Of a stretch of 14,119 bases of DNA, positions 1-7,323 are shown piece after piece. Within the stretch, counting starts at the first letter, position 1. Every line of letters begins with the position of its first letter. The notes under the pieces are model-generated. The model saw nothing but the letters and a program-made list of their open reading frames with translations, made no database searches and was not told where the DNA came from. Origin of the DNA: Verrucomicrobiota bacterium (GTDB lineage Bacteria > Verrucomicrobiota > Verrucomicrobiia > Chthoniobacterales > UBA10450); NCBI GenBank assembly GCA_003218785.1, contig QHOM01000091.1, forward strand, positions 1 to 14,119. The letters are read 5' to 3'. The position numbers were made by a program, and so were the translations under genes.

Positions 1-407
1 TGGTTAATTGTTGCGACTGCCCAAGTCTGAACGAGGGAAAGAAACTGTCGGGAGAAGCGCCCTCTCCCAGATTCAGGCCTTGATTTCTCGAAAACCTTGC
101 AAAAAGTCTCGCCAACCTGTCAATATTAAAATCTTTCGATACAATGGAAGAGAAGCGCTTTGATGGCCGCCGCGGAAAAGCGTGACAGCTGATTGCGAAC
201 CAGTGTACCCCCCCGGCTGTTCCATTTTGTCACGTCGAGCGTCAGCCTCCCGTTGCTGCGGGATTACTGTTAATAATGAGCTTCCTCGACTCGGCTCGGA
301 ATGGAAGAAACTGATGTGTGAGGACGCGCGGGTAGGGGCGATCGACATCAATTGCCTAGCCGGTTACGCGCGGGAGCATGCCCCTGCGATAAGAAAAAAC
401 TAAAAGC
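1..407. other. Gene-free left edge with two small palindromes
   Basis: No protein-coding gene is supported here. The open frames that exist (minus 73-351, plus 182-403) are low-complexity, match no family I recognise and have no ribosome-binding site. Two structures are visible. A perfect 6-bp hairpin has arms GGGAGA at 50-55 and TCTCCC at 63-68. A near-palindrome at 369-388 is centred on GCATGC, with one mismatch and one G-T pair. Neither has a following T tract in the direction needed to end the minus-strand gene that stops at 408, so I do not call a terminator. Confidence 0.5.
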
Positions 408-1703
408 TCAACGTGCGGGGATGATTTTGTAGATATTTCCGTTGCCGATGTCGCAGATGTAGAGTTCGCCGCTGGCGTCTTCGCCTAACGAGGATGGGTT
501 GTTCAACGGGAAATTACCAACGCGCGTCGGAAACAACTGCGAGGTGATATCCCGGAATCCGGACACGCTCCGGCCGTTATAGCGGAAGATCCAAATTCTT
601 CCGGTATCGTTACCACCTTCCGGTCCGAGATAATCGGCGAACACATAGATCCCGCTTAACAACGGAATCCGACTCCCGCGATAGACATAACCACCGATAA
701 TGCACTGACCCGTCGTGTGCGGATAATCGAAAATTGGATCGACTGCGTCGGGCGGCGGCGGATCATGGGGGTAAGCAGGATTCTGAATAAAGCCTTCGCG
801 CACACGCCAGCCGTAGTCTTGGCCGCCACCGGGGTTGGAGGTTTTTTGCACATCGATTTCTTCCCGCGTGTCCTGTCCGACATCACCGATAAACATTGTG
901 CCGTTCCCGCGATCGAAGCTGTTGCGCCAGGGATTGCGCAAACCCCAGCAGAAGATCTCCTGTTTGTCGGTGTTTGATCCAAAGAACGGATTATCAGGCG
1001 GAATCGAGTAGGTGCCATAGGTGTCTTCGATGTGGATACGCAACATTTTACCCATCAGTGTTGTCGTGTTCAGCGCGTTGCCGCCAGGCTCGATGTGACC
1101 TGGGCCTGCGTCGTTGGCGCTACCGCCGTCGCCGGTTGAAATGTAAAGATTTCCTTCGTCCCCGGCACGCGGACTGAATCCGACCCAACCGCCGTTGTGA
1201 TTGTTCTGCGGCTTATCGTAGGTGAAGAGCGTGGCCTCGCTTGTGGGATCGGCGATGTCGGGATCGGCTGACACGAGGAACTCAGCCGTGTGGCTCACAC
1301 CGGCGCCGAACGATCCACCCGGCGCACTGTAGTTGATGTAGAAGCGGCCGTTCGATGCGTAGTTCGGATCAAAAGCCAGGCCGAGCAAACCTTCTTCGCC
1401 GCTAAAATTGACCTCGCCCGAGATATCGAGAAAAGGCGTCGCGTTCACTGTGCGCGAGGGGAGATTGATGATTTTGATTTGTCCCGACTGTTGCACGACG
1501 AAGAGCCGGCTGGTATCACCGGGAGGTGCAGTCACGTAGAGCGGTGCGCTAAAGCCGCCGGCGACCCGGGTGGCGTCGACTCCAGCGTAGCCGGTGCGCA
1601 TCGGCAGGATCAAGATAACGGCCGGCAGGAAGCCAGCGGTGAAGAAGCATCTGATGGCGCGCGAAAAGGTGCGGGAGTCGGTGGTTTTTGCGGTTGTTTT
1701 CAC
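408..1703 (-). CDS. PQQ-dependent sugar dehydrogenase (GSDH/Asd family), exported
   Basis: Predicted quinoprotein of the glucose/sorbosone dehydrogenase family, a six-bladed beta-propeller that oxidises aldose sugars outside the cytoplasm using PQQ. Numbered from the GTG at 1703 (431 aa), a hydrophobic stretch at about 18-35 follows several basic residues and ends near TGYAGVDA, which reads as a signal peptide. Family landmarks follow: GEEGLLGLAFDP (102-113), NNHNGG with the putative catalytic His (167-172), STGDGGSANDAG (from about 189), GLRNPWRNSFD (254-264) and FIGDVGQDTREEID (272-285). The C-terminus repeats propeller-type strands ending GELYICDIGNGNIYKI. The frame continues upstream to an ATG at 1808, but those 35 extra residues would give an unusually long n-region, so GTG 1703 is preferred; neither start has a clear Shine-Dalgarno site. 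It stands alone on its strand. The substrate is unknown, and whether the host makes PQQ cannot be seen here. Confidence 0.85.
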   Translation of the reverse strand: MKTTAKTTDSRTFSRAIRCFFTAGFLPAVILILPMRTGYAGVDATRVAGGFSAPLYVTAPPGDTSRLFVVQQSGQIKIINLPSRTVNATPFLDISGEVNFSGEEGLLGLAFDPNYASNGRFYINYSAPGGSFGAGVSHTAEFLVSADPDIADPTSEATLFTYDKPQNNHNGGWVGFSPRAGDEGNLYISTGDGGSANDAGPGHIEPGGNALNTTTLMGKMLRIHIEDTYGTYSIPPDNPFFGSNTDKQEIFCWGLRNPWRNSFDRGNGTMFIGDVGQDTREEIDVQKTSNPGGGQDYGWRVREGFIQNPAYPHDPPPPDAVDPIFDYPHTTGQCIIGGYVYRGSRIPLLSGIYVFADYLGPEGGNDTGRIWIFRYNGRSVSGFRDITSQLFPTRVGNFPLNNPSSLGEDASGELYICDIGNGNIYKIIPAR

Positions 1704-1865
1704 AGGTTGGTATGCTGGCGAGGTTGAGGACGGAAGCTCGTTTAGGAGATAATATGGATGTGTCTTACTGTGGCGATATGGGCGAACTGCAAGTTTGGCG
1801 CGTTTCATGGTTCGGGGAATTGTCGCAGAAAGCCCGTAATAATGTCAATATGGCGTCAATCGAAG

Positions 1866-1894
1866 TTGGCTATAGAGACGCAGCTTCATATGTT
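1866..1894 (+). promoter_or_regulatory. Candidate sigma-70 promoter for the tRNA
   Basis: TTGGCT at 1866-1871 (four of six match TTGACA) and TATGTT at 1889-1894 (four of six match TATAAT) are separated by exactly 17 nt. Transcription would start near 1901, a few bases before the mature 5' end of the tRNA at 1908. The match is moderate, and the placement is the main support. Confidence 0.4.
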
Positions 1895-1907
1895 TTCATA
1901 GGTAAAT

Positions 1908-1980
<73 letters not shown>

Positions 1981-2013
1981 GCCTTCGCTCCGGGCGCAGC
2001 GAAAAGCGAAGGC
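1981..2013 (+). repeat. Perfect 9-bp hairpin directly after the tRNA
   Basis: GCCTTCGCT (1981-1989) and AGCGAAGGC (2005-2013) are perfect complements around a 15-nt loop, starting at the base after the discriminator. It could fold in the tRNA precursor and help 3' processing or transcription ending. No T tract follows immediately, so it is not a classical terminator by itself. Confidence 0.6.
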
Positions 2014-2039
2014 TATCACGCCGGCTGTGACGCCGAAGT

Positions 2040-2062
2040 TTTGCCAAAGGCGAATTTTTTTT
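2040..2062 (+). terminator. Weak intrinsic terminator candidate for the tRNA transcript
   Basis: A short stem TTTGCC/GGCGAA (one G-T pair) with loop AAA at 2040-2054 is followed directly by eight T residues at 2055-2062. The stem is only six pairs, half of them weak, so efficiency is uncertain. The position, about 60 nt after the tRNA and before the next gene, is right for a terminator. Confidence 0.4.
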
Positions 2063-2135
2063 GAACTTGCGGCAATCTCGAAATCAAGTACGCGTGGCAC
2101 GTCATGACCAAACCGCGAAGGGCGAATGCTACCAA

Positions 2136-2867
2136 ATGCAGACCTGTTGTCCGATCGTTGAACTGAGGCAATACACGCTTCACCACGGAAAACGTGATGT
2201 GTTGATCGATCTGTTCGATCGTGAATTCATCGAACCACAGGAAACACTGGCAATGAATATTCTCGGCCAATTTCGCGATCTTGATGATCCCGATAGATTC
2301 GTTTGGCTCAGAGGGTTTCAAGACATGGCGAGTCGTGCGGCAGCATTGCAGGCCTTCTACGGCGGGCCGGTTTGGAAGGCGCATCGCGAGACTGCAAATG
2401 CGACGATGATTGATTCAGATAACGTATTTCTCTTGCGTCCAACGCGTGCGGATTCTGGGTTTGCACTCGAAACGAGCAACCGTTCTCCTCGCGGAAGTAA
2501 AGAGATTCGCAGCGGAGTCGTTATTGGAACAATCTATTATTTTGATGCGCCGGTTAATTCGGGCTTCATCGATTTTTTTGAACGGGTGATGAAACCGGTT
2601 CTGGCGGAAGCAGGCGCCGCGATTCTCGCGTCTTTCGTGACGGAAAATAGCGAGAACACGTTTCCGGCATTGCCCGTGCGAAAAGGAGAGAACGTTGTTA
2701 TTTGGTTCGCGCGTTTCGGTAATCAGGCGACCTGCGATCGATATCTTGCAGCTCTGGCTCAATCTCCAAAGTGGCGCGACGAAGTCTTGGACGAGCTCAC
2801 GATTCATCGGAACATAGCTCAAGAAATATTGAGACTGTCGCCGACAGCGCGATCGCAGTTGCGCTGA
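2136..2867 (+). CDS. NIPSNAP family protein
   Basis: A 243-aa soluble protein of the NIPSNAP family, a dimeric alpha/beta-barrel (ferredoxin-like) fold whose biochemical role is poorly defined in bacteria. The N-terminal domain opens with VELRQYTLHHGKRDVLIDLF and contains DRFVWLRGF and the AFYGGPVWKAHR segment typical of the family, ending in VFLLRP near residue 97. A second related domain follows from about IGTIYYFDAP to LDELTIHRN, with VVIWFARFGN as the matching core strand. This two-domain layout fits the family. ATG 2136 is chosen because the family's opening strand begins just after it; a GAAGGG lies 13 nt upstream. The frame stays open back to a TTG at 2061, but that would start inside the T tract of the candidate terminator. 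The next gene starts 44 nt downstream on the same strand. There is no signal peptide. Confidence 0.85.
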   Translation: MQTCCPIVELRQYTLHHGKRDVLIDLFDREFIEPQETLAMNILGQFRDLDDPDRFVWLRGFQDMASRAAALQAFYGGPVWKAHRETANATMIDSDNVFLLRPTRADSGFALETSNRSPRGSKEIRSGVVIGTIYYFDAPVNSGFIDFFERVMKPVLAEAGAAILASFVTENSENTFPALPVRKGENVVIWFARFGNQATCDRYLAALAQSPKWRDEVLDELTIHRNIAQEILRLSPTARSQLR

Positions 2868-2911
2868 AATTTTAGATTGCGCAATCCGAATCGCGGACTT
2901 GGGATGGAACC

Positions 2912-4480
2912 GTGATACGGGCAATCGGCCTCTTGATCGAAATCGTTTTGTTGAGCGCGCTGATTCTGGCGGCGCGTTGTGCGAATTACCAGGACGTTTT
3001 CGTCGCCGGGAACGTTTATTTCAGTGACGCGGATTGTTATGCGCGGATGACGCGGGTGCGGATGTGCGAGAAAAAGCCGGGGCTAATCGTGCGTTATCAT
3101 GACTTCGAAAATTTTCCGCAAGGAACAACTCCGCATACGACAGCGCCGTTCGACTACCTGATTCTTGCGTTAGCGGTCGTGCTAAAACCCTTCACCGTAC
3201 ACGGAATCGATTTAGCCGGCGCGCTGATCTCGCCGCTGCTGGCGCTGTTTGGAGGTTGGTTTCTGTGGTGGTGGTCGCGCCGTATGAAGTTCCGGTATCG
3301 TTGGGCGGCACTGATTCTTTACGCCATCAGCCCCGTTCTCGTGAAGGGGACGGAGCTCGGACGACCTGATCATCAGTCACTGTTGATCTTGCTGGTCACG
3401 GTCGCGATTTGCGCGGAATGGACACTGCAATTCGAACACTCTACAAAATGGGGCATCGTAAGCGGAATGGCTTGGAGCTTCGCGCTCTGGGTGTCACTTT
3501 ATGAACCGCTGATCTTGGTCTTCCTCTTTGTCTTCCTTGGTGCCGTACAAGATCGACAACTTCTTTTTGGCAAACAGCGCCGCGCAGGCAGGATTCTGTT
3601 TGCAGTAATCGTGGCCCTTGCGTTTGCAATCGAGCGGCGCATTCCGTCATTCTCGATCTTTCATTCCGGCGAGCTTTTCGAAAACTGGGCACGGACCATT
3701 GGCGAACTCGCACACGTCTGGCCGGCAAATCCGATCTGGTTGCGCTGGGGCGGGTACTTGTTTCTCGTCGCCCCGTTTCTTATTTGGTTTGGCGTTCGGA
3801 AACGAGAAGTCGGCGCGCCCGGCGGTCGCACCGCACCAATCTTTGTTCTTGCTCTTCTTGTCACGACTTACTTGCTGACGATTTGGCAGGCACGCTGGGC
3901 GTATTTTTTCTTTCTGATTTTTGCGATTGCGCTTCCGGCTTTGCTCGAGCCGATCAAATCGCGCGCGGCGGTTTGGATCGCTTTTACATTGTCGATATTT
4001 CCGATCCTGCGGGATTGGGACACACGACTCTGGCCAGACGAAGCGGAATACACCCACCGAATCGAACAGCGGAACGAATCTGTGCAGTCGCGCGACCTGG
4101 CAATCGATTTGCAATCGTCCGAGACGCGCCCGTTTCTTGCGCCGTGGTGGCTTTCGCCGGCGATCGCATATTGGTCGGGACAGCCTGGCGTGGCTGGAAG
4201 CTCGCATGAGAGCCTGTCGGGAATCGCGGACAGCGTACGCTTCTTTCTGGCTGAAGATTGGCGAACGGCCCGTGAGATTCTGGAGCATCACAGAGTCGCT
4301 TGGGTGATTGTGTACGATTCCGAACGCGTGGCGCAGAATTCCTCCGCGATCTTGGATTTGGCAGTGCCTCAGCACGCGGTCTGCTTCGTGCTGGATAGAA
4401 CACCGGCCCAAGCGCCGCGGTTCCTGGTTTTTTCGGCGCAGAATGGGGCCGGGAAGCTTTACCGAACCGTTGAACGATAA
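2912..4480 (+). CDS. Polytopic GT-C membrane protein, STT3/oligosaccharyltransferase-like
   Basis: A 522-aa integral membrane protein with roughly ten or more hydrophobic segments (for example residues 5-21, 83-92, 103-121, 132-144 and 156-167) and a soluble C-terminal part of about 130 residues. Three motifs suggest a GT-C glycosyltransferase related to STT3/PglB. SDADCYARMTRVR (38-50) sits in the first external loop, where these enzymes carry a DxD-like metal site. TTPHTTAPFDY (72-82) follows it. ELGRPDHQS (148-156) lies where STT3 proteins have a second acidic motif. APWWLSPAIAYWSG near the start of the C-terminal domain takes the place of the WWDYG region, but WWDYG itself is absent. I infer transfer of a sugar or oligosaccharide from a lipid carrier outside the membrane; donor and acceptor are unknown. 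GTG 2912 is used because the nearby ATG at 2904 stops at once. Hypothetical membrane protein would be the cautious name. Confidence 0.65.
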   Translation: MIRAIGLLIEIVLLSALILAARCANYQDVFVAGNVYFSDADCYARMTRVRMCEKKPGLIVRYHDFENFPQGTTPHTTAPFDYLILALAVVLKPFTVHGIDLAGALISPLLALFGGWFLWWWSRRMKFRYRWAALILYAISPVLVKGTELGRPDHQSLLILLVTVAICAEWTLQFEHSTKWGIVSGMAWSFALWVSLYEPLILVFLFVFLGAVQDRQLLFGKQRRAGRILFAVIVALAFAIERRIPSFSIFHSGELFENWARTIGELAHVWPANPIWLRWGGYLFLVAPFLIWFGVRKREVGAPGGRTAPIFVLALLVTTYLLTIWQARWAYFFFLIFAIALPALLEPIKSRAAVWIAFTLSIFPILRDWDTRLWPDEAEYTHRIEQRNESVQSRDLAIDLQSSETRPFLAPWWLSPAIAYWSGQPGVAGSSHESLSGIADSVRFFLAEDWRTAREILEHHRVAWVIVYDSERVAQNSSAILDLAVPQHAVCFVLDRTPAQAPRFLVFSAQNGAGKLYRTVER

Positions 4481-4506
4481 AAAGTGTCTCTTCCTGCGAG
4501 AATCCG

Positions 4507-4535
4507 TTGACAGGGTCGCTGAGCGTCACAATAAT
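4507..4535 (+). promoter_or_regulatory. Strong sigma-70-like promoter for the bactofilin operon
   Basis: A perfect TTGACA at 4507-4512 is followed after exactly 17 nt by AATAAT at 4530-4535 (five of six match TATAAT). The predicted transcription start is about 4541-4543, which is the bactofilin start codon itself. It lies just after the stop of the GT-C gene at 4480, so the bactofilin genes can be expressed independently of the upstream genes. Confidence 0.55.
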
Positions 4536-4540
4536 AACGA

Positions 4541-5095
4541 ATGCTGAAAAGATTCATTCCGCAAAAACCGATGCCGCCGGTCGTAGTAGGATCGCCAAGC
4601 TCGGACGCGGATGAAGATAACCGTGTTGCTTACCGCGACGAACCAGGAACATCACTACCATCAACTAACTATCAAAAAATTATGGCTGAACACTCTGGCA
4701 AGGACATCCTCTCGAGCGACGTCGAGATTAAGGGCTCAATAAAATTTCAAAAAGAACTTCTCATAGACGGCAAGGTCGAAGGGGAGATCAATTCAGACGG
4801 CGTCTTGACCATCGGTGAGAACGCTGACATTCGCGGCGAGATAAAAACGAAGTCGATCACGGTGTACGGCAAGGTGCACGGCAATATTACGGTAGCCGAG
4901 CGATGCGAACTAAAATCGAAGTGCACGTTGCAAGGAGACTTGAAAGCGGCGCGTCTGATCATTGAAGAGGGAGCGACTTTTATCGGCAAATCGGAAGTCA
5001 CCAGCGGAACGATCCCTGCAAAGTCAGCGTCGACCCGCCCGGAAGTTGTTCGGCACGATGAGCCAGTCAAGGCAACCTTTGGAGGGCGCGGATAA
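4541..5095 (+). CDS. Bactofilin family cytoskeletal protein
   Basis: A 184-aa polymer-forming cytoskeletal protein. Bactofilins assemble, without nucleotide, into filaments from a compact right-handed beta-helix and act as scaffolds for cell-shape and envelope enzymes. Here the beta-helix core spans about residues 52-160, beginning HSGKDILSSDVEIKGSI and showing the repeating strands LLIDGKVEGEI, LTIGENADIRGEI, ITVYGKVHGNI and LKSKCTLQGDL. Flanking tails of about 50 and 25 residues are rich in Pro, Ser and charged residues, as is usual. No membrane segment is visible, so any membrane contact would go through the short N-terminus. ATG 4541 has no Shine-Dalgarno site and lies at the predicted transcription start. 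ATG codons at 4571 and 4682 (residues 11 and 48) are possible alternatives, and the second would still keep the whole core. The next gene begins 24 nt downstream. Confidence 0.9.
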   Translation: MLKRFIPQKPMPPVVVGSPSSDADEDNRVAYRDEPGTSLPSTNYQKIMAEHSGKDILSSDVEIKGSIKFQKELLIDGKVEGEINSDGVLTIGENADIRGEIKTKSITVYGKVHGNITVAERCELKSKCTLQGDLKAARLIIEEGATFIGKSEVTSGTIPAKSASTRPEVVRHDEPVKATFGGRG

Positions 5096-5119
5096 GGAAG
5101 GGTCTCGGTTTAGCATCCA

Positions 5120-5965
5120 GTGGCCAATACGTCGCCTGCTAAGATCAGTGTGGAATGCCCGCACTGTGGGTTCAAGCAGATGGAATATGCGGCGGCCAAA
5201 AGCTCGATCTGTCGCCAATGCGGTCATTATTTTTCTCCATTTGCGCCGAAACCTGAACTGAAGCTGCATGCAAAAGAAGAAGCGCCCGCGTTAGAGAATT
5301 CCTCCATCCTTCACAGATTTGAGGATTTTTGGAAGCGGCAACGCAGCTCGATTATCGAGTGTTTCGAATGTAATCGGAAACAGCAGGTCTGCGGCGCCGC
5401 GACGTCGACAATCTGCCCAGCATGCAGCGCGCATATTGATCTTCGCGATTACAAAATCACCGGCGGATTCAGTCGAACGATTCGAACGCGAGGCGACGTG
5501 CACCTCACGGCCAAAGGCGACCTGAGCAGTAGTGGCGTGATTTGCCGATCTGCTTTAATAGAAGGCCGGCTGCGCGGCAATCTGCATTGTGACGACACCG
5601 CGACGATCAATTTTTCGGGAAAAATTCCCGGGAGTCTTAGCGCTCGACATGTAATCGTCAAACGTAAAGCCGATATTCACTGCTTTAGGCGGGTCCGGGT
5701 TGGAACCATCGAAATCAAGGGAAAGATGTCGGGTGAAATTATTGCTCAAACAATGGTTGCCGTTCACAAAAAGGGCTCACTTGAAGGCGATGTTACCGCC
5801 AAGGCAATCACAGTCGAAAAGGGCGGGATGTTTTCCGGCCTGCTGGTGATCGGCCAAGCCAATCTTGCACAGGGGGAATTATTGCCAGAACAAAAACCGG
5901 TGGCCGAGAGCATGCCGGAGGCCGATATTTCGGGAGCTGCACCCCAGCGTGTGCCGGCGACCTAA
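5120..5965 (+). CDS. Zinc-ribbon/bactofilin fusion protein
   Basis: A 281-aa protein joining two CxxC-X14-CxxC zinc ribbons to a bactofilin-type beta-helix. Ribbon 1 uses C13, C16, C31 and C34 (CPHC...CRQC). Ribbon 2 uses C81, C84, C99 and C102 (CFEC...CPAC). Aligned without gaps, 10 of 22 residues are identical, so they look like a duplication. A charged linker (about 42-75) separates them. From about residue 112 to 250 the chain shows bactofilin-like strands, such as VICRSALIEGRLRGNL, VRVGTIEIKGKMSGEI and AITVEKGGMFSGLLVIG, then a Pro/Ala-rich tail. It probably co-assembles with the preceding bactofilin; the ribbons would bind zinc and a protein or nucleic-acid partner, which is inference. 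GTG 5120 is used because it leaves ribbon 1 complete; a purine-rich AAGGAAGGG at 5093-5101 is rather far upstream. It lies 24 nt after the first bactofilin, implying one transcript. Confidence 0.85.
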   Translation: MANTSPAKISVECPHCGFKQMEYAAAKSSICRQCGHYFSPFAPKPELKLHAKEEAPALENSSILHRFEDFWKRQRSSIIECFECNRKQQVCGAATSTICPACSAHIDLRDYKITGGFSRTIRTRGDVHLTAKGDLSSSGVICRSALIEGRLRGNLHCDDTATINFSGKIPGSLSARHVIVKRKADIHCFRRVRVGTIEIKGKMSGEIIAQTMVAVHKKGSLEGDVTAKAITVEKGGMFSGLLVIGQANLAQGELLPEQKPVAESMPEADISGAAPQRVPAT

Positions 5966-5978
5966 AGCGTTCATCTCA

Positions 5979-6398
5979 ATGCGAAGACTGCATCCACGCA
6001 GTCCGTACCAAAAGCTTGGCGGCTACGTGCATCTGCCGCGTTTAATCGACAAGGCCAGACTTCATCGCAAAAGGCTGCTCGATGGCTACAATTATAAAAC
6101 TGTTGGCTTTGATAAGCATTTGCTGGCGTTTCTAAAAATCGACGGCGATGCATTTGAAGAGATCGCCAACAAACTCGATGACGATCGCGCAATTCTAAAC
6201 TGGGTGCAGGAAAACGGAGCGAGACATTCCCCGGAAGCAATCGAACGGTGGAACCACGCGATGATATCTCGTCATCCCGACACCGCCGCGAAAAGGGCGC
6301 GTTTTCTCCATTTTCTGAAAGAAGCGGGAGGCGAAGGACGCAAAGATATTGGGACTTATTTCGATCTGATCGAATTCGATGAAGGGCGAATAAAATGA
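5979..6398 (+). CDS. DUF5069 domain-containing protein
   Basis: A 139-aa soluble protein covered almost entirely by DUF5069, a family of unknown function. The recognisable start is RSPYQKLGGYVHLPRLIDKARLH, close to the family's LGGYxxLPRxxDKxR signature. It continues through FDKHLLAFLKIDGDAFEE, then AILNWVQENG, and ends in the acidic stretch TYFDLIEFDEGR. The composition is helical and charged, with no signal or membrane segment. ATG 5979 is chosen because the family motif begins 13 residues later; the frame is open further upstream only inside the end of the previous gene. It begins 13 nt after the bactofilin fusion stops, so it is probably the third gene of that operon. Its TGA stop (6396-6398) lies inside the left arm of the inverted repeat at 6394-6496. 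Confidence 0.85.
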   Translation: MRRLHPRSPYQKLGGYVHLPRLIDKARLHRKRLLDGYNYKTVGFDKHLLAFLKIDGDAFEEIANKLDDDRAILNWVQENGARHSPEAIERWNHAMISRHPDTAAKRARFLHFLKEAGGEGRKDIGTYFDLIEFDEGRIK

Positions 6399-6496
6399 CA
6401 AGGCACGAATCGCGAATGACAAAGGCGCTGGCGTGCTTGTTTTCGGCATTCGGATTTCATCATTCCTTCGTCATTAGACATTCGTCATTTGTCATT
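6394..6496. repeat. Long imperfect inverted repeat between convergent genes
   Basis: The left arm 6394-6425 and the right arm 6465-6496 (32 nt each) are complementary at 25 of 32 positions, with a 39-nt spacer. Within them an 11-nt piece, CGAATGACAAA at 6413-6423, is a perfect inverted match of 6488-6498. Read on the minus strand, the right side is a degenerate tandem series of AATGACGAA-like words (GAATGACAAA, TAATGACGAA, GAATGATGAAA, GAATGCCGAAAA). It sits between the convergent DUF5069 and nucleotidyltransferase genes and contains the DUF5069 stop codon. In RNA it would form a long hairpin from either strand, so it could end or protect both transcripts. It resembles a dispersed REP-like element. 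Confidence 0.7.
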
Positions 6497-6519
6497 CGAA
6501 CTCCACACCAATTCGGCAA

Positions 6520-7272
6520 TCAGATTTTGGTCTTTCCGAGAATTTTGTTCGCTTTCTCCAGCGTCTCTTTGCTTCCGATATCGAGCCATTTGCCATTGAT
6601 CTGGAACGTCTTCACGGGTTTGCGCGTGTAGAGCCATTGCACAAAGCGTCCCGGCTGATCGGGATTATTGCCGGCAGCGAGATATGTCGTTAAAAGGGAA
6701 AGCATTTCAGGGGAGTAATAATAAAGCGCGATCGCGGCCAGCGTTCCCCTAGGTTTCTCCGGCTTTTCCTCGAAGTAGGTGATGATCCCGTCAGCGTCAA
6801 CCGCGATATTCCCGTACTTCTTAATCGCTTCAGCGTCGCCGACGTCGTAAACGGCAACTGTCGCTTCGGTTTCTTTCGCGCGGGCGACGAAGCCAGTTAG
6901 CGATTCAGTAAACAAGTTGTCGCCCGCAATAATTAGCAAGTCGCTCCTGGTCAGGTTCTCCCGGGTAACGGCGAAATTGATATCTCCAATCGCGCCCAGC
7001 TTATCTTCGTCGCTTTTGGAGCCGTCGTTGATGATTTTGAATTTGAACTTTGGCTGTCGATCACAGTAGCGCTCGCTCCACGCTTGGAAATCCGATGCGA
7101 ACCGGTCGTTCGTCACGACGTAAATCGTCTCCAGATCTGGAACATCCACGAAGTTGCCCACGACCCATTCAATAATCGGTTTGCCTCCGACGACGAGCAG
7201 CGGCTTTGCCCTGTCGAGCGTCAGCGGATAAAGGCGTGTTGCGTAGCCTGCCGCGAGAATTAGCACGTTCAT
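6520..7272 (-). CDS. Sugar-1-phosphate nucleotidyltransferase (NDP-sugar synthase)
   Basis: A 250-aa single-domain enzyme of the nucleotidyltransferase family that includes glucose-1-phosphate thymidylyl- and uridylyltransferases. It would couple an NTP to a sugar-1-phosphate, releasing pyrophosphate, in the cytoplasm. The N-terminal signature LAAGYATRLYPLT...AKPLL (residues 6-26) binds the nucleotide phosphates, with K23 the usual catalytic lysine. LGAIGDI (92-98) stands where family members have an LGTxGAI base-binding loop. GDN (117-119) supplies a metal-binding Asp, FEEKP (167-171) is the sugar-contact motif, and WLDIGSKETL (229-238) contains the second metal Asp. There is no left-handed beta-helix acyl- or acetyltransferase tail, so it is a simple pyrophosphorylase. 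Which NTP and sugar it uses cannot be read. It starts 51 nt after the end of the glnD region on the same strand and may be cotranscribed with it. A role in supplying surface sugars is inference. Confidence 0.88.
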   Translation of the reverse strand: MNVLILAAGYATRLYPLTLDRAKPLLVVGGKPIIEWVVGNFVDVPDLETIYVVTNDRFASDFQAWSERYCDRQPKFKFKIINDGSKSDEDKLGAIGDINFAVTRENLTRSDLLIIAGDNLFTESLTGFVARAKETEATVAVYDVGDAEAIKKYGNIAVDADGIITYFEEKPEKPRGTLAAIALYYYSPEMLSLLTTYLAAGNNPDQPGRFVQWLYTRKPVKTFQINGKWLDIGSKETLEKANKILGKTKI

Positions 7273-7323
7273 AAAATCAAAAACAATGAGCGGCAGAAGC
7301 GATGGGCGCTCGCCTTTGTTTAT

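Noticed and set aside
369..388. Near-palindrome after the dehydrogenase gene as a terminator
   Set aside because: The T-rich stretch lies before, not after, the hairpin in the minus-strand direction, and the pairing is interrupted.
2091..2106. TGGCACG resembling a sigma-54 -24 element
   Set aside because: No TTGC-type -12 element follows at the required spacing.
3647..4411. 254-codon minus-strand frame inside the GT-C gene
   Set aside because: It is antisense to a well-supported membrane protein, very Arg-rich and without any motif; a shadow of GC-rich coding DNA.
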